Assembly (NCBI GenBank): GCA_032622095.1
Contig: CP136069.1
Coordinates: 82,112,958 to 82,176,957 of the forward strand
DNA length: 64,000 bases
From: Siphonodentalium dalli
Lineage: Eukaryota; Mollusca; Scaphopoda; Gadilida; Siphonodentaliidae
Reading direction: 5' to 3'
The position numbers and the translations under genes were made by a program. Under the pieces are notes generated by a model. The model was given only the letters and a program-made list of their open reading frames with translations, searched no databases and was not told where the DNA came from. This document shows positions 1-9,922 of this stretch, in pieces (position 1 is the stretch's first letter; every line of letters begins with the position of its first letter).

Positions 1-112
1 TTCCAGATGGATGGAGTCAATGGATGGAAGCCCACACACATGGATGAAGGTCGTTACATTTGTTCACCGACGGAATGTCGGGTGACAATAAAGAAGGATA
101 ACTCTAGAATGG
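1..112 (+). repeat. 3' end of a core-repeat (pearl/Helentron-like) element
   Basis: The window opens with GATGGA-type simple repeats followed by a short hairpin (CACCGAC ... GTCGGGTGACAATAA). The same hairpin plus ACAATA arrangement closes the elements ending at about 2172, 15709 and 17490, so this is probably the right-hand end of another member whose body lies outside the window. Confidence 0.5.
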
Positions 113-469
113 AAAACGTGAACAATGTTATTGGCCCGTATTTTAAAAGGCCTCCTGATAGCTAACAATCATAAAATTTTTGACAACCCATGTCTAAGAC
201 ATCAGGATGGATTTAATCCAATATATTCTCACCTGCCTATTAATCATGACGTCACATTTATTCATTTCTGGTTTAATTGGCAGGTAATCACGATTATTTA
301 TTTTGAGGCAAAAGAGAGCGTCGACCAAGCTAATCATGATAAAAACGTCTGTTTACATTCCGTACTCTAAAAAACCTGGTTTTCAAACTCGTCCGAGATA
401 TTGTTGCAAGAGACTCATATATCAAATATGGTTTGAATCAGTTAATATTTAATTGAGTTATCGCGCTAA

Positions 470-1560
470 CGGTGAAACAAGAGGTGGCATCAGAGATGCT
501 ATGTCTCGTTTTCGGTGGCTACCGCCAATTGGTGTGCATCAGTATCGGTGGACTAATTAATAGGTAAAATCGAAAAATGACTAATTAAGGGCCATAACTC
601 TATCAAATTTTATCGGGCCAGGCTGGTTTTCGAACTCGTCCGAAATATTCTTGGCAAGTACGTCTAGCTATTCCAAATGTTAAACAAATCGGAGGACGTT
701 TGTTGAAGTTATCGCGCTAACGAGCTAAAAATTCACGAAAAATGACTAATTAAGGGCCATAACTCTATCAAATTTTTTTCGAACTCGTCCAGGATATTAT
801 TGGAAGACACTTATATACCAAATTTTTGTTGAATCGGATGACGTTTGTTGAAGTTATCGCGCTAACGAGCTCAAAATTCGTACAAAATGACTACTTAAGG
901 ACCATAACTCTATAAAATTTTATCGGACCGGGCCGGTTTTCTAACTCGTCCGAGGTATTCTTGGGAGACACCTATATATCAAAATTTCAATCAAATAGGA
1001 TGATGTTTGTTAAATTATCGCGCTAACGAGCTGAAAATTTGTGAAAAAATGACTAATTAAGGGCCATAACTCTATCAAATTTTATCGGACCAGGCCGGTT
1101 TTCGAACTCGTCCGAGATATTCTTGGGAGACACCTATATACCAAATTTCAATCAAATTGGATAACGTTTGTTGAAGTTATCGCGCTAACGAGCTGAAAAT
1201 TCGTGAAAAATGACTAATTAAGGGCCATAACTCTGTCAAATTTTATCGGACCAGGCCGGTTTTCGAACTCGTCCGAGATATTCTTGGGAGACACCTATAT
1301 ACCAAATTTCAATCAAATCAGATAACGTTTGTTGAAGTTATCGCGCTAAAGAGCTGAAAATTCGTGAAAAATGACTAATTAAGGGCCATAACTTTATCAA
1401 ATTTTATCGGACCAGGCCAGTTTTCGAACTCGTCCGAGATATTCTTGGGAGACACCTATATCACAAATTTCAATCAAATCAGATAACGTTTGTTGAAGTT
1501 GTTGCGCTAACGAGCCTAAAATCAGTGAAAAATGGCAAAGGGCCATAACTCTGTAATAAA
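470..1560 (+). repeat. Array of seven ~161-bp core repeats
   Basis: The phrase ATGACTAATTAAGGGCCATA recurs at about 577, 742, 887, 1049, 1210, 1371 and (degenerate) 1532. Spacing is 161-165 bp, with one shortened 145-bp unit. Each unit holds GGGCCATAACTC, a TCGAACTCGTCCGAGATATT block, CAAATTTCAATCAAAT and GTTATCGCGCTAACGAGC. The units from about 1049 onward are most alike, as in recent tandem expansion. Bivalve pearl-type elements are known to carry a variable number of ~160-bp core repeats; assignment to that group is from memory. Confidence 0.75.
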
Positions 1561-2178
1561 TGTGCGGACGAACCCGATTGTTTGTCTGCAGCTTACTTGC
1601 ATGGATATGTACTCACACACCAAATTTTTTTAAATCCGTCAATAAACGGTTGAGTTATAAGCAAAACAGGCCGCCTGCCCGATAGCCCGCCCACCCGCCC
1701 GCCGTCCCTCATCAAACTATAAGTCGAGTTTTGGAAAAAAACTCGACTAAAAATGTTGAAATTTTCTAAGTCGAAAATGGTTAATAACTCGGTAAAAAAA
1801 AATATTTTTCCGTCATCTATATACATGTTGCACATCTCCAATATGTGGGTAACAATACTCTGACGTTTCAAATATCTACGAACAAAACTGTAGTCCATCT
1901 GAGGAGTTGATTACACCATGAAGGTACCCTCATACTGAAGTCGAAAAGGGTTAATAACTCCATCAAAAAATAATTATTCCGTCATCTATATATATACATG
2001 TTGCACATCTTCAATATATCGGCAACAATATTCTGAAGTTTCAAATCTCTGGGATGAAATCTGTAGGAGGAGATGATTACACCATGAAGGTACTCAAAAG
2101 TGTGATGGACGGACGAACAGACGGACGGAGCCCGTTTCTATAGTCCCCCGAAAAATATATTTTTCGGGGGACAATAAA
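1561..2178 (+). mobile_element. Right part of core-repeat element with ACGG tract and terminal hairpin
   Basis: After the core array come two degenerate ~190-bp units containing TTGATTACACCATGAAGGTAC (1899 and about 2083), a GACGGACGG microsatellite (2106-2129) and a strong hairpin at 2143-2172 (GTCCCCCGAAAAA ... TTTTTCGGGGGAC) followed by ACAATAA. The same parts in reverse order form 53151-53830. Core repeats, an ACGG-type microsatellite and a terminal hairpin resemble pearl/Helentron-related elements of bivalves. No coding sequence is visible, so it would be non-autonomous. Confidence 0.6.
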
Positions 2179-2179
2179 T

Positions 2180-3455
2180 CTGCGGATTGGTGAATATTTC
2201 TCGGTATGTTGAGTAAATATATGTTATTCCCGATGACACTTGAGTCGCTTGACAAATGGAAATGTGGTTTAACAGCAAGACAAATTTGACAAAGAGGTTC
2301 AGTCTTTCAATGAAGTCCAAACATGTAGTACATAATCTTTGGAATTTGGCCAAGCAAGGACACCATGTATTTTTGGGTGGGTTTTAAGCTCTAATTCTAT
2401 ACAATTTTTTCAACCAATCGCAGTGAGTGGTTTCTTCTAGACAAGAAGAGGGCAGTGTATTTGTCCATTGGTTATTTTGATTTACGGTGCACGTGCATCA
2501 TTGCGCTGAAGGAAGAGGCGTGGCATAACTGACATTCATATCGATCTATCACCTGATCAGTCGTCGATTCATTTTGGTGCATTCTCTTGCAATACTATTA
2601 TACGCAGGGAAGTCGGAGGGTTTGTGTAATATTGTGAGCGAAAGGGGGACGTATCCTGGGTTTTCATATTCCCTTCCCTCATTCCGTTAGTTGTTCTAAA
2701 TGTTGTTTAATATGATGATTGAATATTGAAAAAAATGTGAGCCTGCAAAACGATATTTACACATGGGTACACTGAGTAACATAAACCGCACGACCACACG
2801 CTTTCTGTGTGTTTTGATTGCACGCATGGATGTTACGCTTGGATTTAAACACTTAAATAACTTGATTTAGGCTTGAGTTAAATTATTTGTTTGTACACGC
2901 TTTTGATTGGCTGGCACCCATTGATTGCCGAGGACATTACAATTAGTTTATTTTAGACGATATTAGTGACGATATGGAAATTTTAACTGGGTATTGTTGA
3001 TTAATAGGGAAACTGCCCAGCACTAACTCTAATGATAGGCCATAAAACTATAAAAAAAAACACCAATTATCAAACTGAGTTTTTTATTGCGTTCTGGTTT
3101 GCGTTCACGAATTTGATTGATCTTTCAATATCCAACTTCCTGCTGTCCGCAGATTGAATATTGGAACACATTTTACCAATAAACTAAGGGGGTTTGCACA
3201 GCTTGTGGTGACAATATACCTGATAGTTATCGTTGCCAATGGTCTTTTGTTGAATATCCACACATACACCGTTGTATGTAGCTCCTATTTGATATTTGAA
3301 ACATATTTCCTAATTTTGTGTTACCCAGTTTACAACTACGATGATATCCAAATCGTAATAAAATGGTCCAACGCAGGCCATTTTTTTCTATGCGGCTATG
3401 CCTGAGAATCAAAACCATTTTTTTGCCTTATACAATGTATTATATTATAAAAAAA
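2180..3455. other. Unannotated non-coding stretch
   Basis: AT-rich sequence with stops in all frames. I see no conserved protein motif, RNA gene or clear repeat. Confidence 0.5.
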
Positions 3456-3458
3456 ATT

Positions 3459-3468
3459 TATTTATTTA

Positions 3469-3501
<33 letters not shown>

Positions 3502-3511
3502 TATATTTTTT
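3459..3511. repeat. (TTTA)n / (TA)n microsatellite
   Basis: TTTATTTATTTA passes into a pure TATATATA run and then a T-rich stretch. The short open frames across it come from low complexity. Confidence 0.9.
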
Positions 3512-3559
3512 TTTATTGAGCAAGACATTCAATCTAGATTTTTTTTTCTTTTTAAGAGT

Positions 3560-3726
3560 AAATATTTTCGAAAAAGGGCCATACTCAGTTAAAAATAGTA
3601 GGATCAAACCCATATTCGAACTCGATCTGTCTTTTGGGCTGAGAAATTCATATACAAATTTTGGTTCCGATCAAAAAGTTATGGCACCAAGTGTAAAGTG
3701 TCTATGGACAGACAGATGGCTAGACT
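3560..3726 (+). repeat. Single core-repeat unit (gggccata ... cccatattcgaac type)
   Basis: Contains AAAAGGGCCATACTCAG, GGATCAAACCCATATTCGAA, CGATCTGTCTTTTGGGCTG and a GACAGACAGATGG tail. The order of blocks matches the units at 14930, 16150, 17290 and (reversed) 63290-63470. Confidence 0.65.
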
Positions 3727-3729
3727 AAC

Positions 3730-5127
3730 AAATGGGTAGATATGTGGCTATGAGTTATGTGGCTAAAATAATTATGTGTCTCTAATTTTTATGTGGCTTC
3801 TCAAGTAGCCATAAAATTTTATGTGGCTATAAAGTAGTTGATAGTGATAAAATTTCATATTATGGAATCATAAAATGTGGGAATTGTAGCAGAAGCTGAT
3901 TAAAACTCAAAAACTTGCTCACAGCAACTAGGACAGTGGAATAGGAGAAACTGACAGGTTGGTGATTGAGTGAGTGACTAGCCACATAACTGTCCGAACA
4001 CCTCCTATTGACAAATCATGGAGTCTAAATCAATGGACTTTTAGTTTCCCACTTTTGAGTGACTTCAAAATTAAATAGGCTGATTAGGTGAAATATATCA
4101 TTTTTGAAGGATCATCTAAACTCTGTTACCTGGCTAGCCACGTAACAGAAGTTAATCACATACATATCCATTTCACAAAATCATAGCCACATATTAAAGT
4201 AGTCATTTTTAAACGCGGATGGACGGATGGACGACAAGTGGTCATTCCGGATGTCGACACTATGTTTACCATACTATATCATATCATAAAAAATATCATG
4301 TAAAAATTTACGTACCTACCCTAATTTTATCACTTCGTTAGCGGAAACATACAATCTTGTTTGTTTTTTTGCCCAAATAATCCCATTGACAATTTCATAA
4401 ATACTAATTCCATGACCAGGATTAAATTGAACTGATATTACCGCAGCATCTATATCGTTGATTTTGATTTTATCGGTAAGTTTTGATTACAGAGGAATTC
4501 AGTGAAATTTCTTAATATTTAAATGGAAATTAAATATAATACACATATTGATCAACCTATTTTGATCCCCGGTACATGACAACAACTAGCAAATAACATT
4601 TAATTTGAGGTTGGAAGATTATTAGCTGCTTTAAGACACAGAATATAATGAATCAAGGAACTGGAACAGGAGATTAAAACATATATGTATCGAGTATTGA
4701 CAATGTAACAAGGATTCACCACATCCCTTCTGAAATTATGATTGGTAACAGTTTTAAAACTGGTTGGTCAGAGTTATGTTCAGAGACAAATTTCCTCATG
4801 TATATTGCACTTACATTAGAGACCTGACCCCAGACCCATATGTCGATATCACTTTGCTTGGCGATGAGTTGAAGCTTATCTGGTAGGCAACTCCAAATTT
4901 GGCAGCAGCTTATCTCCTTTGGCACTCATTTGTGAATCTAAATAACAAGATGATACTTTAAACATTAAATATTTTCATTTTGTTCAGGACATGATCAGCC
5001 CATTGCCAGAGTGTGACAGATGTCCTGCCCAGGAAGATAACATAGGCCTCTGTAGTTGTGCTCCTGGTCCCAGTGATCTGCATTATGGTAACAACATTTT
5101 CCCCCAATATTTCTGCTCACACAACCC
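3730..5127. other. Unannotated non-coding stretch
   Basis: Nothing recognisable apart from a few repeats of ATGTGGCT near 3745-3830. Small open frames at 4716-4925 and 4991-5179 show no domain signature. Confidence 0.5.
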
Positions 5128-5130
5128 TAG

Positions 5131-5290
5131 TAGTAGGGCGGCTAAGTGTAAAATCGTTCACTTGGTGATACAAGCATGAAATTTGGCACGATTGATCAGT
5201 ATGGGCCACTAAACAATATTGTTCGACAAACCATGCGAAAATCCAAGATGGCTGCCATTTTCAAGATGGCCGCCATTTTCAGCTACGTCA
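5131..5290 (+). repeat. Left TIR of the Academ-like element
   Basis: Pairs with 9740-9919 in inverted orientation. It ends in two AAGATGGCYGCCATTTT subterminal motifs, which are themselves partly palindromic and could be transposase-binding repeats (inference). Confidence 0.8.
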
Positions 5291-5579
5291 GTTTTCGAAT
5301 TTTGAAAAGTTAACCGATTTTTTCGATGTATCACTCAAACAAGAGATCTTATGTCATTTCTAAAGGTTGAATTGAAATTAAAACACAACCTGAGTATGTT
5401 AAAACAATATATTGTAATAAATTAGCTGTTTCGTTTCAAAATTTTGGCATTTTTATATCACTTAACTTTCAAATTGTGAGAAACAAATTCAATTTCAAAC
5501 AATTTAACCTCACACTATATATGATGTTAGTACTGGGAAAGCTATACACACATGCATTACTATCAGTTCTTAGAGTCTT

Positions 5580-8500
5580 TTAAACTTGGCAGCAACAACT
5601 GCATAAAGTGGTGCATGGAAGCCCAATATGGTAGCATGTACATTGCCCATTATACCCCTTCTTGCAGCCGCATTTGGTAAACTGACTGCAACATTTGGCA
5701 ATTGGTGGAAGCTCTGTCCAAAATGGTTCCCAGTGACTGCCATTTCTGCCAATCTGCAGGACTCAGGTAAGCTGGTTTACGTGCCAATGATTGTCACCAT
5801 ATATGCCCTGCCTCGTACGCGGCTCGCTTGACATGCTGCAACAGCGCAGACCTTGTAGGTGGAATAGCATTGTATGGTCTCTGTTCCCGTGCTTCATTAA
5901 TGTCATTGCATGTATTTGCACGGTCGTTCATTATTATAACGAATCTCTCAATTACTGCAATATCATGTTATATGATGGACACTCGAGAATTGCCGAGTCT
6001 GGAGAAAATTGATAAAGTTTCTGGAAATACATTCCATGGCTGCCATGCAGACTTTTTCCCTTTCCTGCGAAATGCAGATACCACATTAGATCCACTAATT
6101 GCATGGGAAAAGAGAATTCCATAACATTTTGTTGTACCTTTGATGAAACGATCTCATGTATCGGAATCCATCTTAATGTCTTTCTATGACCGAATGATTT
6201 CAAACTTGAGTATACGCTTTCAGCTATAGTCACTACATCCGTATCGGTGGCTTGGGTAATGATGCTGTTGTGTTGGTTGATAACTGCGTGTTTTGCATGC
6301 ACAAATATCCATGTATCGGCCTCTTAATGTGTACATGGTGCAAGAATATCCAAATCAAGTTCATGGTTACTTTGTACATGTTCACCTTTGGTAACAACAA
6401 TGCCATTGTCCATATTAACAGTTATGATCTTGTCAGCAAGGAAATGAAATACTAGTAGCTCTGTTTTGTTGTTGTTATCGCGAAGAAAGCTATGCCAGTC
6501 TGCTAGAGTTTTGCTAGATCCTGACACCCTTCTCCTGATTCCATTCCGCGCTTTGACCTAGTTTCCTGTTTGCGGCTACCTGTCTTGTACACGTCACACA
6601 TGATGTCAGTTCTCTTATATTTATGGCAATATGTCTGTATTTTAGGAATGACATCGTCTTGTGCATATTCATCAAATGTGTTCACACTATTAGGTTTATG
6701 AACATTTATTATGGCAGAACCATCACAGCATATGCAGTGGGTGCTTCCTCGGGCAGTGTTAACTCTGCTTCAAATATATCCATCAATTGAGATTTTTGGC
6801 ACATATGAAGTTTTCCATCGTTACTGATTGATGCTGGAGAAATCTGGTTTTCATGTGCAAAAAGGTCATGAAGGTCACATTCTCTTGTCTGACAAGAAAT
6901 GAACAATCGAGAGAGGAGTTGACAAACTTCTTTCGTACTTGTTTTCTTTGCTTTGATTTCAGCTGGAGAAGACCGCAAATTGAAATATAATTTCTTTTGA
7001 TTAGATCATAGAAAGTATATTTATTTTGGTTTCCCATTCCTTTTATGAAAGATGCAGCCTATTCCTTGCCTTTCCGATAGACAACGTGAATCAGTTCAGC
7101 ATTAACTGGGTCTACACTGTTTATGGTGTCCAATGTCAAGAAGTTTGTGGAGTTATCAGAAAGCGGATTTCCCATTTCTTGTATCACGTCTGTGATGTTG
7201 TTCACATTATTGAAAATTGTTTTTTGATATGCAATTGTCTCCTCGTGATGCTTCGATTCTTATGTGATATCCTTGGTAGAGCAATGTTATCATAATCAGA
7301 AAGAAGTCAACATAATTCTGGACTAGCGACCATCCATCTATTGAGTTTGCTTCATCCTCAGTTATCCCAATTGCTCATCCATCCCCTTTCACGACTGCAT
7401 TGTTCTGTTCATGGGCCTGGTCTATTGCCATACTTGAGAATTGTCTTTCAGTCTTGTGTACAACAAAGTTCCCTCTGTGAAATTCATTCGCTATGCTGGG
7501 ATGTTTCTTCTCTATTGTCATCATGTATCTGAGGTGAATTAGCCAGCGTGCAAAGTGAGTGTTATCATTGGCAAAGAAATATGGAATTAGTTCAGATACC
7601 ACTGCACGATACAGAGTGAAATTTGCTTCTCGAAATGATCTAACCAGCAGTAAAATTGTCAATTCAATGTCAAGCACCAAACTCCAGAACTGGAACTGTG
7701 GACCAACAGCACATTTACTTTTACACCAGTCATGGAAATTTGAGCGTGTTCTATCAACATCGGATAAATCCCGACTGCAGTATTCTGAGTGTGCAAATTT
7801 CATGAGTTTGAAAAGACTACACGCTGTTATCTGATGTGCCTGTCGGGTGTTTGTAATACGTGAAGCTTTGATGAATGAATCTGCTGTGCCCGGCCTTGCT
7901 ATACCTGCTTCTACGAGAGCACTCGTCCAGTCGCTATCCTGAAGCACTGAACCAACCATTTTTAGAGCATCCAATTCCAGATGTAACCCTCCAAGCATAA
8001 CAACATATTTGTCCTCACATAGGTCTGGCCACTGCCACTGTATCTGCTTATTCAATGCATACAGATGCTGGTCTGCAGTAATGACCGGTGTCCGTTCTGA
8101 GTTTAGAAGTTGAACCGATTCATTAATTTTGCGCATGCAATGTTTTATTGTGGCTAATGAGTGAGCCTGGTCACGCAACATAGATAGCAATGAGGTTATT
8201 GCTACATCAAACCGCTTTAATACCTCTCTTTTAAGTCGCATGATGAGCTGACCACGTTATTGATGTACTACCAGCAATGACTTCTGTTGACTCGAGACCT
8301 TTATCAACCACTCACAATCCAGAAAAAGATGTTTTTGAAAAACAGTTTAACCAGTTAGATCGAAGCCGGTATTGGTTGGTGGGTTTGGCTTTACGTCTTT
8401 AAAATAGACATGTGGAACATTTGTATACGACTCCGGAAGGTGTGGGATTTGTTTTGTTTTTCCAGAACTGAAGTCAATATGTCGCTGCTCGCCTTGATTA

Positions 8501-9009
8501 TCTGAATGCGGATGCTGAAACATGGAAATATTTGTCCCGTGGAAAGATGATGTGCTGGTAGTTGATGTAGGGTCGTGGTCAATATTGTCCAAAGCAGATG
8601 TGGTGAACAAGCCTTTTCTCAATATAGGTGGACACACAACTCCATCTATTTGATACTGTTTTGAGATGCCCATGAGATGTCCATGACACGATCATAAGAT
8701 ATACTCAGTCAGTTTTCATAGAACATGTAAAATCAGGTTTCGTTTCCTTGTTTTTTTGCATACAGAGTGATGCCAGTGTATATAGGGAATTGTATTTCAT
8801 GGTCTTGACAGTGGTAATGATAAAAGGCTTTGTCCTTATATCTAGAGCAGAAACAGTTGAATTGTAATAACTGCGCGATTGCTAATTCAGACTTTGTTGC
8901 ACCATTTGTAAGCTGTGACTTGATGTCAGCACCATGCTCGATCATACATACAAATTGCAGAAGGCTTTGTGGTACAGAACTTTGTATGCATCCTTGTTCA
9001 AACTTGTTT
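5580..9009 (-). pseudogene. Academ-type transposase with XPG/FEN1-like nuclease module, inactivated
   Basis: Read from high to low coordinates, several frames together give one long protein. It starts with ATKSELAIAQLLQFN (about 8850-8900) and then LSISYDRV (8670-8700). Next come GLFTTSALDNIDHD (about 8580-8620) and LPESYTNVPHVY (about 8430). A 288-residue open stretch at 7375-8241 carries VMLGGLHLELDALK, GTADSFIKASR and DQAHEQNNAVVKGDG. The C-terminal half (6985-5580) has SRLFISCQTRECDL, DGSAIINV, KRTDIMCDVY, APCTH-EAD, ATDTDVVTIA and RWIPIHEIVS, then VVSAFRRKGKKSAW, IPPTRSALLQHVKRAAYEAG and a Cys-rich tail ending at the stop 5580-5582. I recognise the order from large multi-copy uncharacterised proteins of corals and molluscs. 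The spaced acidic motifs D..D..EAD..DTD and a 'GCD-VSAFRGKGKKTA' helix-hairpin-like segment resemble FEN1/XPG nucleases. Breaks include stops at 7375-7377 (GGA-type Gly to TGA) and 6324-6326 (expected Glu to TAA), and several one-base frameshifts near 8730, 8660, 8345, 6715 and 6100. Confidence 0.75.
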
Positions 9010-9739
9010 CAAATTTGGTATGATGTACAAGAATATGTTTACGAATGATTTCTGCTGCTCCAGCAATTTGTAGCGCTTCATAAATTTACAGAGCTTGAGA
9101 TAGTACAGAACTAACTGTGTCCAAGAAAGTCATAAGCACATCGCGACCATGTTTGTGCTCCTCCTTCAGAGAAATTTGTCATCTGCTCAAGAAAATAATC
9201 AATTCATTGTGGAAGTCCGATTTGTACAAAATATGGAATGACATGTCAACAGTATTTAATGACTTGAAATATGAAATGCATAAAATTGATTACAATATTA
9301 ATATTAGCAATTGTGTTGTCAATAATATCAACACCAAGCATAGCTTAAACATTTTAACTCGCACTATACCAACTCGCACATGTATGTTATTTTATTAACA
9401 GCCTATTTACACATATCATTTAACTAAATTCAATAACTCTAGAAGAGAACTAACAAAGAAATCGCATGCCTTAAACAGATATTGAACTAAGAATTTATGT
9501 TATACCACATATAGACCTATACAATAATTGCAGTTGCTGAAAAAATAAGTGTCATCTAGATATTTTTTGAAGAATTTTGAGGGGAAAAACTTGTAAGAAT
9601 ATGAAAATAATCAATAAATTCCGAAAAAGTAATAATAGTTTTGCATACTTATGATAATGCAACCTTTAAAGGGATGATTTACTTATATATCGTAACAAAG
9701 AAAGAACCGAAAAGTGGTTAGTGTATCTTATATATTGGG

Positions 9740-9919
9740 TAGAAGTTCAATTCGGCGGCCATTTAAAAAAATGGTGGCCATCTTGAATCCGGTGGCCATA
9801 TTGATTGGTTTGTCGAGCAATTTGTTTTAGTAATATATATTGATCATGCGTAGCAAGTTTCATGCTTGTATCACCAACTGAACGATTTGACCATAATTTT
9901 ACACTTAGCCGCCCTACTA
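9740..9919 (-). repeat. Right TIR of the Academ-like element
   Basis: Reverse complement of 5131-5290 with scattered mismatches and one 11-bp insertion after the first ~24 bp. Contains GGCGGCCATTT and GTGGCCATCTTGAATC subterminal motifs. Confidence 0.8.
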
Positions 9920-9922
9920 TAG

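Larger units (their letters stand above)
5131..9919 (-). mobile_element. Academ-like DNA transposon with long TIRs (decayed)
   Basis: The two ends are inverted copies of each other. The left end (5131-~5290) begins TAGTAGGGCGGCTAAGTG, and the reverse complement of the right end (~9740-9919) begins identically. Similarity runs about 160-180 bp and includes ATACAAGCATGAAA, TTGTTCGACAAACCA-type and AAGATGGCNGCCATTTT blocks; an 11-bp indel separates them near the tip. TAG flanks both sides (5128-5130 and 9920-9922), consistent with a 3-bp target duplication, although a TA duplication with a two-base shorter TIR also fits. A single minus-strand pseudogene fills the interior. A 3-4-bp duplication plus a transposase/XPG-nuclease protein fits the Academ superfamily; that placement rests on recalled family features. 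Confidence 0.78.

Noticed and set aside
470-1560. CRISPR-like array
   Set aside because: The repeats are ~161 bp and contiguous without unique spacers, in a eukaryotic context.
3363-3728. 121-codon open frame
   Set aside because: Runs through (TTTA)n/(TA)n microsatellite and a core repeat; no domain.
5628-6124. Plus-strand open frames in the Academ-like element
   Set aside because: They lie antisense to the recognisable C-terminal transposase text.
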